64,000 nucleotides of DNA from Lepturacanthus savala (GCA_030544235.1 CM060469.1:8232017-8296016); one strand, 5' to 3'. Shown: positions 11,830-23,534, counted from the stretch's first letter. Program-made: numbers and translations. The notes: generated from the letters alone by a model not told the origin.

Positions 11830-12332
11830 CCCATTAATGTCTATGAGCCTCTATGTCTATAACTGTCATTTTATACTCAAAATAGAAAATTCCTGTTACT
11901 CATACAACTTCTTTCTGATATGATAGTAGACAACTTTTTACGTTAACCAAACAAAACGTTTCAAAGTGCTTCCTTCATATAACGTCATTAACTTCCCGTC
12001 CCTTCGTCCTGAGAACACGGTGAGGACAAATCCTCCCAGAAAGAGTCATTATTTTTAGATTATGATTTTCAACTGACATGTATATATCTATTTAATCACT
12101 CAAGTCTCTAGAATAACCCCCACCCCAAAAAAGAATTTTTGCACATGAGATAAATTTTTGTTTCTGGGCATATTTGTGCCAACAGCAACTGTAATAGTCA
12201 TTTAAATTATTGCTATTTTCTGCAAAAGAAAAGAGCAAATAATGGGAAAAATAGATGCATAACTTGATTGTTAGCGACTAATAATTATATGCATAAAATC
12301 TGAAATCTGAAAAAAATCAGGGTTTAAATGGG
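11830..12332 (+). mobile_element. piggyBac-type MITE, TTAA flanked
   Basis: This 503-bp element starts CCCATTAATGTC and ends GTTTAAATGGG, and is bordered on both sides by TTAA (11826-11829 and 12333-12336). TTAA target duplication with CCC...GGG termini is the signature of piggyBac elements. It has no transposase and would rely on one supplied in trans. A second copy lies in the opposite orientation at 40309-40799, and a 3' remnant at 14072-14123. Confidence 0.88.
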
Positions 12333-12336
12333 TTAA

Positions 12337-12655
12337 TGTGAAAGTCCCATGACATTTGTGTTTGGCTTTTTTTTTGGCTTTTTATGCCTTTATTGATAGT
12401 ACATGGTGGACAGAGACAGGGGGAGGCAGAGAGATGTATTTTGGTGTGAGCACAACAATATGATAACAATCTGAGCCTGGCAGAGGCATTTTCATACAAA
12501 TAAATGCTCGAAACAATAATATTTTTATTTGGAATTTGGGGGAAATGGCAATAGACTCAAATAAAAATGTTCCTGTTGCCCAAAATTCATACCTATATGT
12601 GGTAAAATTAAAAAAAAAAGATAATTTTGCAGTGGTCTCCTATTTTCTTCCAGAG
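12337..12655. repeat. MITE-like fish repeat with internal insertion
   Basis: Contains AATAAATGCTCGAAACAATA, ATTTTTATTTGGAATTTGGG and TGCAGTGGTCTC, the end of a common fish inverted-repeat element also seen at 14128 and 42115. It is interrupted by a second repeat, TTTTATGCCTTTATTGATAG followed by a GGGGGAGGCAGAGAG stretch. Confidence 0.75.
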
Positions 12656-13400
12656 ATGTAATGCATATAGAGGCTGAGCAGTAGGACAGTGGTCCAAATT
12701 TGAAAAGTTCAGCTGATATCACTCCAATAAACACTCAGTGTTGTAGGGATTGTAGGGTCCATGCTGAAAAATACTGGAAATTCTCCTTTAGGTAGAGAAG
12801 AGAAGGTGCAATTACACACTAAACTCATGGACACGAGTTGTTTCACTTATAAGAAAATCATAAAAATCCACACAGTGACCCGGTCAGACCTATAAATAAG
12901 AACAGACACAGCAGAGAAATATAAATGTCACATTGTTTCCGGACAAATCTTCTCATTCTAAATATAACTGGCGAGTTTCAATGCAGAAAGTATAATAAAA
13001 AAGAGTTTTCCAGCTTTGTGTGTAGGTAGTGGCACTCGGCTGAATAGTAATGTACTGTAGCTCTAGAATGACAGAGCATAACATTAAAGCAAATTAAAGC
13101 CAATCCTGTTCCAGCGTGCAGCCTACACAGATGTGATGGAGAAATCCGACGCCTCCGCTGCACATAGACCGAAAACTGACTTTAGAGTGAAGACAGAAAC
13201 ATCTTGTGCCCAAGAGTTGAACTTCGGAAACGAGCGATATTCATAGATTCCGGATTAGACTCCGGAGAGTCGATTTTTAACAAGATAATTAAAACATTTT
13301 TGTGAAATATATATATATATATATATACCAGATGCATGTTATTATTAAACATGTCCGGAGGGGATCTGCGGGAGCTCTAGCGGGGCCGTGCTTTTCAGGA
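12656..13400. other. intergenic, no gene seen
   Basis: Unique sequence containing an (AT)n microsatellite at about 13305-13326. No coding signal. Confidence 0.5.
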
Positions 13401-13539
13401 CATTAGCTGGAGGTGCTGCTGTTTGTTTAAAAGCGAGCTGTCACACACCCTAACGTCTCCGGCCTTATGCAACCCCACTGTAGTGCACAAGATCACCAGG
13501 AGGCTGGTCAGGCATCAGCTGGATACAAGCCAGTACAAA

Positions 13540-13860
13540 GACAGGTCGGCGGAAGGGGGGGGGGGGGGTTTACGTAACGATCCCCAACGAGAGGAAAATG
13601 TAATCCTCTAAATTGGTTGGCGGGATCCCCCGGCTCCCCACAACACGGCATAGCCGACGGTTAATGCCGCAGGAGCAGGGTTCTAACGGCGTAACACGCG
13701 GCCCGCGGCGTGCAAACTGGACGCAGAGCAGGCTCGGCGCGCTGAAGTCAAGATGGCGCGGGTTGTTCTCTTCAAGGTGTCGAGGTTGAGGCCAAACGGC
13801 GCGCCTCCTGTCCCTGTTGTTTCTGCCTTTCTGCACAACCTCTGCGTGAGTGCAGGCGAC
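13540..13860 (+). promoter_or_regulatory. CpG-rich island-like segment
   Basis: CpG density is visibly higher here than in the flanks, for example GCGGCCCGCGGCGTGC, GGCTCGGCGCGC and TTTACGTAACGATC. There is no TATA box. It could be a promoter for the candidate exon at 13753 or an orphan island. Confidence 0.4.
13753..13845 (+). CDS. candidate first coding exon, product unknown
   Basis: An ATG in a good Kozak context (AAGATGG) opens 31 codons that run directly into a GTGAGT donor at 13846. The predicted peptide starts MARVVLFKVSRLRPNG and is basic then proline and valine rich. The frame is open upstream to a TAA at 13684 and stops soon after the donor if unspliced. I do not recognise the peptide, and no downstream exon can be paired with it. 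The case rests on start context, donor and CpG-rich setting. A chance open frame in GC-rich DNA is a real alternative. Confidence 0.2.
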
Positions 13861-14071
13861 ATCTATGATCTATAAGCCAGATGCTCCCCTCCACCAGCAG
13901 GCAGCAGGCTCCGCTCTGACCTGCATCCTGACACGTAGCCCTCAGAGCTTTCACATTACATTCACTTCTTACTTTTATGTTGCACCACAACTACCAATTT
14001 AGCTGTTAAGCTGTCATTTCTATCATTTTGCTGTAGATAAGCTGCAAAACGCTGCTGTGAAATCTGCAGCG

Positions 14072-14545
14072 ATAATTATATGCATAAAATCTGAAATCGG
14101 AAAAAAATCTGGGTTTAAATGGGTTAATGTGAGAGTCCCATGACATTCCTGTTGTTTGAAAACTTCACCTTTCTGGACACGCTAAACATGTTTGTCATAC
14201 AAGTATTAAGTATAAGTTTGTTTTTTTTTTGGCTTTTTATGCCTTTATTGATAGTACATGGTGGATAGAGACAGGGGGAGGCAGAGAGATGTATTTTGGT
14301 GTGAGCACAACAATATGATAACAATCTGAGCCTGGCAGAGGCCGAAAATACAGCTCTCTTTGTCATTTTCTGCAAATAAATGCTCAAAACAATAATATTT
14401 TTATTTGAAATTTGGGGGAAATGGCAATAGAATATAAAAATGTATATATATATATATATAAATGTTCCTTTTGCCCAAATTCATACCTATATGTGGTAAA
14501 ATGAAAAAAATATATATAATTTTGCAGTGGTCTTTTGTTACTGTA
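14072..14545. repeat. second copy of the 12281-12650 segment
   Basis: Begins with ATAATTATATGCATAAAATC, the terminal 52 bp of the piggyBac MITE including its TTAA. It then continues through the same flanking AGTCCCATGACATT and the same nested repeats as the 12.3 kb copy, so the duplicated unit includes sequence outside the MITE. This copy has about 75 bp after CCCATGACATT that the first lacks, and carries an (AT)n run at about 14444-14460. Confidence 0.85.
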
Positions 14546-14546
14546 A

Positions 14547-14812
14547 ATGACTATTACACTATTACTATTATTATATTTTACAATAAATCACAGTCGTTGA
14601 TGTATTACTGTAGTAAAGCACAGTAGTGAAGAATTATAATACAGTTAAGCACCCGATACTGTAAATACAACTGAAATAACAGTTTTTTTATTGGATAATT
14701 AATCACCCAATCCTGTAAATGCAACTGAAATCACACTATTAATTGATATTTATTGTACAATTAATCACCCAGTACTGTAAATGCAACTGAAATCATGGAA
14801 ATCTGAATAATT
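14547..14812 (-). repeat. inverted relative of the 63-bp tandem array
   Basis: Three units of TACTGTAAATGCAACTGAAA with AATTAATCACCCA spacers are the reverse complement of the unit repeated at 19.7-20.5 kb. A TTACAGTAAT-rich flank is shared as well. It is a fragment of the same element family. Confidence 0.8.
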
Positions 14813-15028
14813 GCTGCCATAAAAACTCTTTTCACACATTTTTTTTAAAACAAACTTTTATATGCACTGGTGTATTTTAAGGTTTTGGGTTATTTTGCTT
14901 CCATATCATGTCTTCTTTCAGAGTAGTGGAGTAAAAAAAAAGCTTTAAAAATACACATTTAAATGCTTATCACTTCCTCCTGCAATACAAATACCTAAAG
15001 ACCACATACTGTACCGAACATTCTATTT

Positions 15029-15240
15029 TTATTCCAAACTATATTCTGAAGGTCTTTACGGGGAGGAGGGGGGGTGTTCATATATTATTCATAGCTTGAT
15101 TTATAGGACATTTTATTCATAAAAATAAAGATTTTCTTTTTTGACTGTTGTATTTTCCGATTATTGCAGTGATAACAAAAAAAAAAGTCCTGACTCTGAT
15201 ATGTCAACAAAATGAAAAAAGAAAATAGAATTTGGGAAAA
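15029..15240 (+). repeat. copy 2 of a diverged 190-bp direct repeat
   Basis: Aligns by eye with 9424-9612 in the same orientation, about 5.6 kb away. This copy carries a G-rich insertion (GGGGAGGAGGGGGGG) where the first has a shorter sequence. Confidence 0.75.
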
Positions 15241-16190
15241 GAAATTTGAACTTTTGCAATATTCATGGTCTGTAAATATATTTCATATTTACTTAAATAA
15301 TGCATAATTTATATAAATAAACATAACATTATTGGAAGAAATCAACTGGGGAACTTTAATGCTGATACATAAATGTTCCACTTTTATTTAATTCAATATA
15401 TTAGGGTGAATAAATGTAATTATGGAATATTTTATTTTAGTTGGTCCACAATGAACATCAACATTGCGTGCCATCGGTTATCTAAATCTGGAATCTGACA
15501 AATGCATCTTGTTTTTTTTTCTTCTTCTTCGTCTTTAATATTTAAACTCGCCATAGTTCTACATATTTATTCGCAGGCTCATCCTCTTAGTACAGTAATG
15601 AGCTTGCTGAGGAGAGCGGGTAAAGCAAACAGATTATTAATTCAGAACAAATTAGACTATTGCAAAAGTGACTTTTACTTCATAAGGAATAATTACTGTC
15701 ATCCCGACCTGGAAGTGCGCAGGCCTCCTTGTTACTCAAAGCTAGTCCCTCACCTGACCTTTGACACGGATACGCGAGGAAATCGGAGACCCGAGAGGAC
15801 GAGTACCCCGTCATTTTAATACAGTGGAACGGTGGTATCTGTTTATCAATCCAAAATGTCAAGACGGCAGCTGATTATGTTTGCCCCGCGCAGCCGTCTT
15901 TATTTGCAATTAGTCGGAGGAGCGTTGCACATGGAGGCTGCAGAGCGGAATGGTGCCGCTATTAACTGCCTCATAATGAGCAACGGGAGCTGTAGAAGAA
16001 AAGTGAAAACAATATTCACCTGCTGAATCAACTACCTCTGCACCTTTTCTTTTCTTTGTAGTTTTTTTTTTTTCATATTCTATTTATATCCTATTCTAAC
16101 CGCAATTTCAGACAACGCAACCTTGAGATTGTCAAAGCTGCATTTTTCCTAACCTAGTTGTTTAGATCTACTATTTTACACATGTATGCT
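15241..16190. other. intergenic, no gene seen
   Basis: AT-rich at first, then unique balanced sequence around 15560-16020. The open frame at 15502-15819 is not supported by codon pattern or splice signals. Confidence 0.5.
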
Positions 16191-16196
16191 GCCTCC

Positions 16197-16943
16197 CAGG
16201 GGCGTAGATAGGATTTTGGAACTGAGGGGGACCAAATACGTCCAATATAAATTCCAATTATGAGTTTTCCAACTAAATGAGCAGTGGCAGTCAACATTAT
16301 ACATAAAAAATTAAACATTATAGATATTCACCTACAGCCTAGAATGCTGGTATTTTACATTTAGCCTACCAGAAGCCCAAATGCCTCTATATTATGTTCA
16401 GACTAGCTACTTAAAACAAGTATTGCCACAGGTAGGAAAGGCAACAGGCGTTAGATGTTTATATCTTTTGGTTCTTGAAAGAAAAAAAAAGGCTGTTTCC
16501 TTCTCTGGCTCAATAGATAAATCACCACTTACTCTTTGAATTAATCATTCAGCCATTTACATCAGGTTCAGGCACAGGCACTAGGACCACACATGGGTCG
16601 GGATGATGCGTTATTGGACGTCGGAATTCAGAGTTCTGAACGCTTCCCAGCTTAAAAACTGGGATATCGTTGAATAAAGAATAAAAGAGAAAGAATCTTA
16701 ATGGGCTGAAAGGAAAACCCCAACGTTTGTACTTGTATAGACGCTAGATTTCAGGTGCTTCTCTGACTTCAATCCTCCGATTTACGAGTGCAACTGAACG
16801 CACCTCGCGGCGATAAGTTTCTCCTTTATTTAAGCTGTTTGTCTACTTATGTAGGGACAGTGTGGGAGCGGGGGACAGATCGGTGTCACTGTAAATGTGT
16901 GGGGGACGTGTCCCCCGTGTCCCCCGTGCTATCTGCGCCCATG
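16197..16943. mobile_element. non-autonomous hAT-like DNA transposon
   Basis: The left end CAGGGGCGTAGATAG and the right end CTATCTGCGCCCATG are inverted repeats with three mismatches. The right end is preceded by the GTCCCCC runs that I associate with a common fish hAT-type repeat. There is no transposase in the 747 bp. An 8-bp target duplication is not evident. Confidence 0.7.
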
Positions 16944-18087
16944 CCGCGCCAAGCTCACCAATCAGAAGCGATATTTGCATCAAGGAGGACGTGTGTTCTG
17001 GAATCCAATCAGTGTAAGCTGGTCATCAGTTTCTAAAATGCAGTCAAGTATTGGAAGATAAACCCGGGATGTTGAGTTCATGAGGGTGTGATCCGATCAA
17101 GAAGCGGTTGTCATACCTGGTGAAATCTTTCAGATTTTCCTGACAGCTCGAACAGGATTTTTTGTTTCATACCGTGAGGCGTGTGAGAGCTCAGCGAGCC
17201 ACATGTCAAAAGGCGGAGGGATATCCTTGTTCCAGACTTTCTGTATTGTGAGCTCCTTAGCTGGTTAGACCGGCCAAGGACGCCTGTTTCTGGACCTGGG
17301 GGCAAAAATCTTCTAAACCTCAGAATAAAAGTCGAATACTTACCGGAACATGTGGCAGTTTGCCATTGGCCTGGTTACATTTCACACTTATAATGGGTTC
17401 GCTTGTTTTTCTCAAGTGTAGCTGATAAAAAAAAAAAGGGAGATGGTCGTGAATCAAATTTGCCTTTGAGTTGAACAAACGAGGCGAAAATATTATCAAT
17501 GTAGGAATCCTTGGCTGTAGATAGAGGGGAAAAAAAAGTGTCAGACTGAGAGGGATGAGAGTCGTGGCAGGTTAAATTCTGATTATTCTTTTAATTTGAT
17601 CCCACTCCCTTAGTGAATGTTCTGCTATCTTTTCTTTGTAGTTTTAATTGGAGGCTGCTTTTCACCTGGCACACGCTATGAATTTCTACTATTGTTGTTA
17701 ACAAGGGTTATGTAGTTTTGTCTTTTTCACATTGACCCACATTATATTTATTTTAGTGAGATATTAGAAGAACTAAGAGTTAGTTAGTGACTTGGAGATG
17801 AGGCTGAAGTGTTTTCTTATTGTCTATAAATCTCACGTGCGGAGCCAAAGCAACAATAATGTTGCCAAATGTGTTAATGCTAAGTCTTACACACTGGACC
17901 TTTATCTAACAGCTTCTAGTATTATATTCATTATTTATTTTAATTTGATTATGAATTTTCAGTTCATAAAACAGGACTGTAAGCACATTGTAGCACTATA
18001 TAGCTTTAGTGCTATAGCTTTACTGTTGCCAATCAGCATTTTATGAATGTCATTTTGGAGAAGTTGCTTTAAAGGTATCCATCTATC
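16944..18087. other. intergenic, no gene seen
   Basis: Unique sequence with short A-runs near 17428 and 17530. No exon or RNA gene is recognised. Confidence 0.5.
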
Positions 18088-18353
18088 CATCTGATCTATC
18101 AGTAAATGATTGAAACGATTAATCGATCAGTTGTTTGATGATGTACATCCTTTGATCACTGTTTCCCAAAGCTGAAAATTCAACCTAAAATATCTTTTTT
18201 TTGTCCAGATCAACAGTCCATAACCCAAAAATCATCGGTTTATAATTCTAGAAGACTAAAGAAACCAGAAAATAATCCGATTTGAGGAGCCGGGCCCAGA
18301 GAATTTGGACATTTTCTTCTTGAAATGAACTCTAATCGATTATCAAAATGGTT
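18088..18353. repeat. teleost ATTAATCGATCAG repeat
   Basis: Contains AAACGATTAATCGATCAG, CACTGTTTCCCAAAGC, AGAAACCAGAAAATAATCCG and CTCTAATCGATTATCAAAAT. These occur in the order typical of a widespread fish repeat whose ends carry ATTAATCG palindromes. Confidence 0.65.
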
Positions 18354-19508
18354 GGCGCACACACACCTGCTCACCTGTCCATCACTCCCTCATTACCTGT
18401 TCTCCCTCGGTCCCATGCACGCCTTCCCGCGCGCTCACGCCCGCCTGCGCCTCGATCGGTTTAATCCGTCCTCGCTAAACCGGCTGCCTGTTACTAACGT
18501 GATTATTTATTTATTTATGTCTAACTTTGTATTCATCCTCGTCCTCGCTTCTGGGGCCAAAAACCTCTGGGAATAAAACCATTATGCAGACCAAAAAAGA
18601 AAAAAAATGTTAAAAAAAAAAGGAAACAAGGAACTTCTTGTCTACTGGAGGGGAAACACTTGTATTACTGTAGGTAAAAAAAAAAAAAGGAGAGATCTTT
18701 TTTACTTGTACAGCGCGAGGAGTAATGGCCTCATTTATATACAGTATGTTTCCATATTTCACACGTTCAGACAGTTCAAAACAGATGTAATGAAAGCACC
18801 ACCGGCTCCAATAGAGATGTATCAGCACTGCCACCGTAGATCTAAACATAGATATATATACCCACAAATAATACACACGGAAAATAGCGATGGATTATTA
18901 TGCAATGTATGTGAACGCTGATTTAATTGATATTTTGCATTTCAGAATATCTCGTTTTCTGTGATTCTAATTCCCTCTTTAAAGGCTCCAAATGATAGTT
19001 TTGAAAAGGGAAAAAAAAAGCTAATGGGAGGATTGATTCCTCTCTTTTGACGCGATTCTTCTTTTTAATTGAGGCGTCGCAGATTTGATGATTTCACTTC
19101 CCCTTTTTACAACTCGGGGTCATTAAGAGGAAGTGACGAGACGAGGGACGGTGCATCGTACCCGGAGAGGAGGGCCCGCCGGCGTTTTTTGACTTACGAG
19201 GCAATAAAAAGCGGAAAGAGACGACAGACACTTCAGGTTATAGTTCATTTCTGCCTCGGCGCGGTTGCCATAGATGCCGGGACGGGAGTCTGTTCCCGTT
19301 TGGTCTCCGGTTGTGTCTTTACTGCTGCTATTTTGGTCTCGCTCTCAGTCCAGAGTGTCAGCGGGCGCAGGAGGGGAGTGGCGAGCCCGTCTCTCACTAC
19401 AGGGAGAGAGTGTCGGCTTGTCTAGCCAGAAGCCCACAGAGACGTCAGCCCCACAGGTACATGCTAATGAAGAAAGTGGAATCAATATTCCTGCCGTTCT
19501 CCCCACAG

Positions 19509-19509
<1 letters not shown>
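18354..19509. other. intergenic, moderately CpG-rich
   Basis: Contains A-runs (18602-18625, 18677-18688) and, at 19060-19420, a stretch with many CpGs. Open frames at 19069-19425 and 19274-19564 overlap each other in different phases and show no known domain, so no gene is called. Confidence 0.4.

Positions 19510-19541
<32 letters not shown>
19509..19541 (+). repeat. (CA)n microsatellite
   Basis: About 16 uninterrupted CA dinucleotides. Confidence 0.97.
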
Positions 19542-19544
<3 letters not shown>

Positions 19545-19610
19545 ACATGCACTTACGCCCCTGAAAGGTAAAGAACATGATCATTTATTATGCTAAATAC
19601 GATTAGTTGA

Positions 19611-20737
19611 ATACACACTGTAAAACCTTAAAATCTAATTTGATCGGCAGCAATTATCTAGAAAGTTACAGTAGAAGTACGAGTAAAAGTAGTGTGTCTG
19701 TGCTGTGAAGTAAAAAACTATTAAATACTGTGATTTCAGTTGTACTTACAGTATCAGGTGATTAACTGTACAATGAAAAACTATTAAATACTGTGATTTC
19801 AGTTGTACTTACAGTATTATATAATTAACCGTACGATAAAAATCTATTAAATACTGTGATTTCAGTTGTACTTACAGTATTATATAATTAACCGTACGAT
19901 AAAAATCTATTAAATACTGTGATTTCAGTTGTGTTTAAAGTATTATTTGATTAACTGCAGAATAAAAAAAAATACTGTTTTTTAAGTTGTATTTCCAGTA
20001 TTAGGTGATAACTGTAAAATTATATATTAAAAAAAAAATAAAACTGTGATTTAGTTACAGTATTGGGTGATTAATGATACCATAAAAAAACACTGTAAAT
20101 ACAACTGAAATCACAGTATTTAATTATGTGATTAACTGTAAAATAAAAAAAATACTGTTATTTCAGTTGTATTTACAGTATTATGTAAATAACCCTACGA
20201 TAAAAATCTATTAAATACTGTGATTTCAGTTGTGTTTAAAGTATTATTTGATTAACTGTAAAATAAAAAATAAAAACCAATTAAATACTGTTATTTCAGT
20301 TGTATTCACAGTATCAGCTGATTAACTGTATAATAAAAAAAACAATTAAAAACTGTGATTTAGTTTGGTATTGGGTGATTAATGATACCATAAAAACACT
20401 GTAAATATAAATGAAATCACAGTATTTAATTATGTGATTAACTGTAAAATAAGAAAATACTGTAATTTCAGTTGTATTTACAGTATTATATAATTAACCG
20501 TACGATAAATATAACAGTATTCGATTATGTGATTTACCATAAAATATTGGGGATTAATTATAATGCAGTAACTCTTTGACAACTGTGTTTTACTACAGTA
20601 ATTATTCACTACTGTGATTTTGTATAGTAATACTTTGACTATTGTGATTTATTGTAAAATATACAGCAATCTGCTACAGTTACAGTAACATTACTGTGTT
20701 TAACGCAGTAAATAACTTGCACTTTTACAGTGTATTC
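19611..20737. mobile_element. TIR element with internal 63-bp tandem array
   Basis: The outer ends are CACTGTAAAA (19616) and TTTTACAGTG (20732), with GAATA/TATTC extending the inverted repeat outward. Inside, the motif TTAAATACTG recurs at 19721, 19784, 19847 and 19910, an exact 63-bp period. Each unit carries TGATTTCAGTTGTACTTACA and an AATTAACCGTACGAT segment. Later units (20000-20560) are more diverged and some lie in the opposite orientation (TACAACTGAAATCACAG at 20099). No protein is encoded. It looks like a non-autonomous DNA transposon expanded by internal tandem duplication. Confidence 0.82.
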
Positions 20738-22353
20738 ACACTGTCTTGCTTAAACATACGTGTCCTATTTCACATGCATTTTGTGAACCTCATTCAACCT
20801 CATTCAACATGATTTATAACACGATCTACTATAAAAGCGCAGCCATGAAGGTTTACTGTACCGACTTGATGCAGGCAGGAAGAACGCGCCTCACTATGGT
20901 GTTAAAAGTTCATAAATCTGCAAAGCGGCACCTCTGAAGCTCATTAACACGTTACATTTCATAAAACCACATGTCATGCTTTGTGGATGGATTCTGCTCG
21001 GCTTCACAGCTCCGTCCTGCTTTTACCACTAATTGAAGCTAACTACGTTCTGACAGACACGTTTTGAGATGTATATAAAACACTTTGAATAATATATATA
21101 TATATATATATGTGATTTTTCCGCTAAATAAATTCAATTACCTCTTTAGAAATTCATATCACATCTACTGCTACTCATTAAAAACCCAGAATCAATGAAT
21201 ATGTAAATGTATTTGATTTCAGTTTAACTGCTGGACACTACATGTCTGCTACTTGATTTTTTTTCTTTATTTGGAACTTGTGAACATAACTGAGAATTCA
21301 GATATATCATTTCAACACAGAAATGCAATGGCTTTTGAATTTTAAAAAGACAGATTTACTTTGCTCATTTTAACACCTTAATCCTAAACTAATCCTGAAT
21401 CTTCATCCATAACCTTGAATATATTTAAAAAATGGATTTTTCTCACACTTCGCCGTCGTCCTGAGGACATTTGGTCCTCACAAGGATAGTCGAGAACACA
21501 CACACACACACACACACCTCATCTTCATTCTGCCACATGCGAATCAAGGGTCCCCTGTGACTAAGTTACAGGGCAGAGTATTTCACAGGAGATTCAAATA
21601 AGGGGAAGATAAAGTGCGCCGGGTATGAGAAACAAGGATAAAGGGTAAAGCGGGATAAAAGCTGATCTCTGATCTCGGTAAGTCACAGGGAGCAGGGTGA
21701 CAAAGAAAGAAACTAAAAAGGGGAAGGAGAAGCAGAAACAAAAAAAAAAGATGCCTCTCTCCTTTTTTTTTGCTCTATAATTGATGTCTAATTCACTTGG
21801 ATGTCTGGTTTCCCACCATCCCAACAGCAAGCCAGAAAGATTATAACGCAGGACTTCCTGTGTGAAACTTTCAAAATAAAAACATATTAAAACAGGTATT
21901 TATTTTTTTTAATCAAATGCCATTTTAAATCTCCATTCGCACGCCCCAAGAGGAGACAGAAATAGAGGAGAAGGATCAAATGCTGCTTCTCCAATGAGAT
22001 TTGCTCAAGGTTTGTGGCCGATACGCGAGCCAGATATCGACCTTTTCAGTGGAACCCAGATAAGCTTATCAGGGTGTCAGCGTTGCCCACCTCTGATACA
22101 GTGATTGATTGGCCGCAGGAAGCCTTCGAGTCGATGCTAATGTGATATTTTGATCTGATTGCGCGCACGCTGGAGCGAGCGCTTGTCATCATCGCTGCCG
22201 TCTCTTCTTTATATTCTTCTCCTTGTCTCTTCTTTTTCTAAAGTGTTGACCGCAGGAGCGTCGCGTCCCATTACAGTGAGAGTACAGTGTACATAAATAG
22301 GCATGAGAATGGTTATACTTAGAGAATATACAATAGAAATAATAGGAATGATG
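20738..22353. other. intergenic, no gene seen
   Basis: Contains an (AT)n run at 21092-21111 and a (CA)n run at 21497-21518. No exon signal. Confidence 0.5.
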
Positions 22354-22712
22354 TACACTACCATTCAAAAGTTTGGGGGTCACCCAGATAATTTGGTGTT
22401 TTTCCATTAAAGTCACCCTTTTATTTACCACCATGAGTTGTAAAATGAATAGAAAATATTTTTACATTAGATCTGATGCAATGAGCAAACACATTGTACC
22501 ATTAAAACAATAGAATGATAGTTGCTGGAAATGGGTCTCTATACACCTATGTAGATATTACACATATTTGCAGCTAGAATAGTCATTTACCACATTAGCA
22601 ATGTATAGAGTGTCTTTCTGATTAGTTTAAAGTTATCTTGATTGAAAAAAAAGTGCTTTTCCTTAAAAAAATAAGAGAATTTCTAAGTGACCCCAGGCAT
22701 TTGAACAGTAGA
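22354..22712 (+). mobile_element. Tc1-type MITE, copy A
   Basis: Begins TA-CACTACCATTCAAAAG and ends CATTTGAACAG-TA, with inverted ends around TTTGGGGGTCAC and GTGACCCC. TA duplication fits Tc1/mariner. The interior GTTGTAAAATGAATAGAAAA and GTCTCTATACACCTATGTAG recurs in copies at 27960, 28628 and 31205. Confidence 0.85.
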
Positions 22713-22764
22713 TCAAACACCTTGGCCAATCTGTATAGAGGATCAATTCTGACTTTTTAATGAA

Positions 22765-22835
22765 TTAAAGGTACAGTGTGTTATTTCTGGCACCATCGAA
22801 TGCTGAGGTTGCAGATTTCAACCCGAGCCACCCAA
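22765..22835. repeat. terminus of the TTAAAGGTACAG element family
   Basis: TTAAAGGTACAGTGTG followed by ATTTCTGGCACCATCGAATG matches, in reverse complement, the ends at 46415 and 59481. The inner boundary is not clear; related sequence may extend towards 23.7 kb. Confidence 0.65.
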
Positions 22836-22927
22836 GCGTGTAGGTGAAGTGGTTTATTCCTACATGTCTACTGTCTGTCTGTCTTTTTGTAATTGATTTA
22901 TCTTTTTTCTATAATTGTATTCATAAA

Positions 22928-23110
22928 ATAAGATAAACCTTTATTTGTCCCACAGTAGGGAAATTGCATTTGCAACAGTAGTAGAGGCAGTACAAGTGAC
23001 ATGCAAGAATAAAAAAAAAAGATTTCACACAGCCTGTATAAAATGTACAATATAATATAAGATAGATACACTACAGTACTTTCAGCTGTATTTTCTAATG
23101 CTAGGAATAA
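22928..23110. repeat. fish AAGATAAACCTTTATTTG repeat
   Basis: AAGATAAACCTTTATTTGTC, CCACAGTAGGGAAATTGC and GGCAGTACAAGTGACATGC resemble a retroposon found widely in fish. A fragment of the same head is at 43431-43500. Confidence 0.6.
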
Positions 23111-23290
23111 AGTTTATTATTAATATGACAGATGGATTATATTATATTATATATATTTAACTCTAATTAATTGTTAAAGAAATCCATGGTTTAACATTTG
23201 CAAACATTAGCATACTCAGTGAAAGCAAAATAGCCTCTTGCATGAGAATTCCCTTTTTCACAGCAGCCATATTAAAATGAAATAGTGGAT

Positions 23291-23348
23291 AAACACAGGT
23301 GTTACCAATGATTCTAATGAATCAGTTTCCTTGGTAACACCTGTGTTT
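23291..23348. repeat. perfect 18-bp inverted repeat (stem-loop)
   Basis: AAACACAGGTGTTACCAA at 23291-23308 is the exact reverse complement of 23331-23348, around a 22-nt loop. It is probably the core of a palindromic MITE. Confidence 0.9.
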
Positions 23349-23469
23349 ACGCAGGTGTGGTACCCACCTCGTCAAGCGAATGCGCCATGTCAAGTGATTT
23401 ATCATTCAGGGTAAGTACAAATTTCAACTAATCAGTACAGTTTATATATATTACACATTTTTATATTTC

Positions 23470-23470
<1 letters not shown>

Positions 23471-23532
<62 letters not shown>
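23471..23532. repeat. long (AT)n microsatellite
   Basis: About 31 AT dinucleotides without interruption. Confidence 0.97.

Positions 23533-23534
<2 letters not shown>

Noticed and set aside
15502..15819. 105-codon frame
   Set aside because: Begins in a TTC/CTT simple stretch and shows no domain or splice sites.
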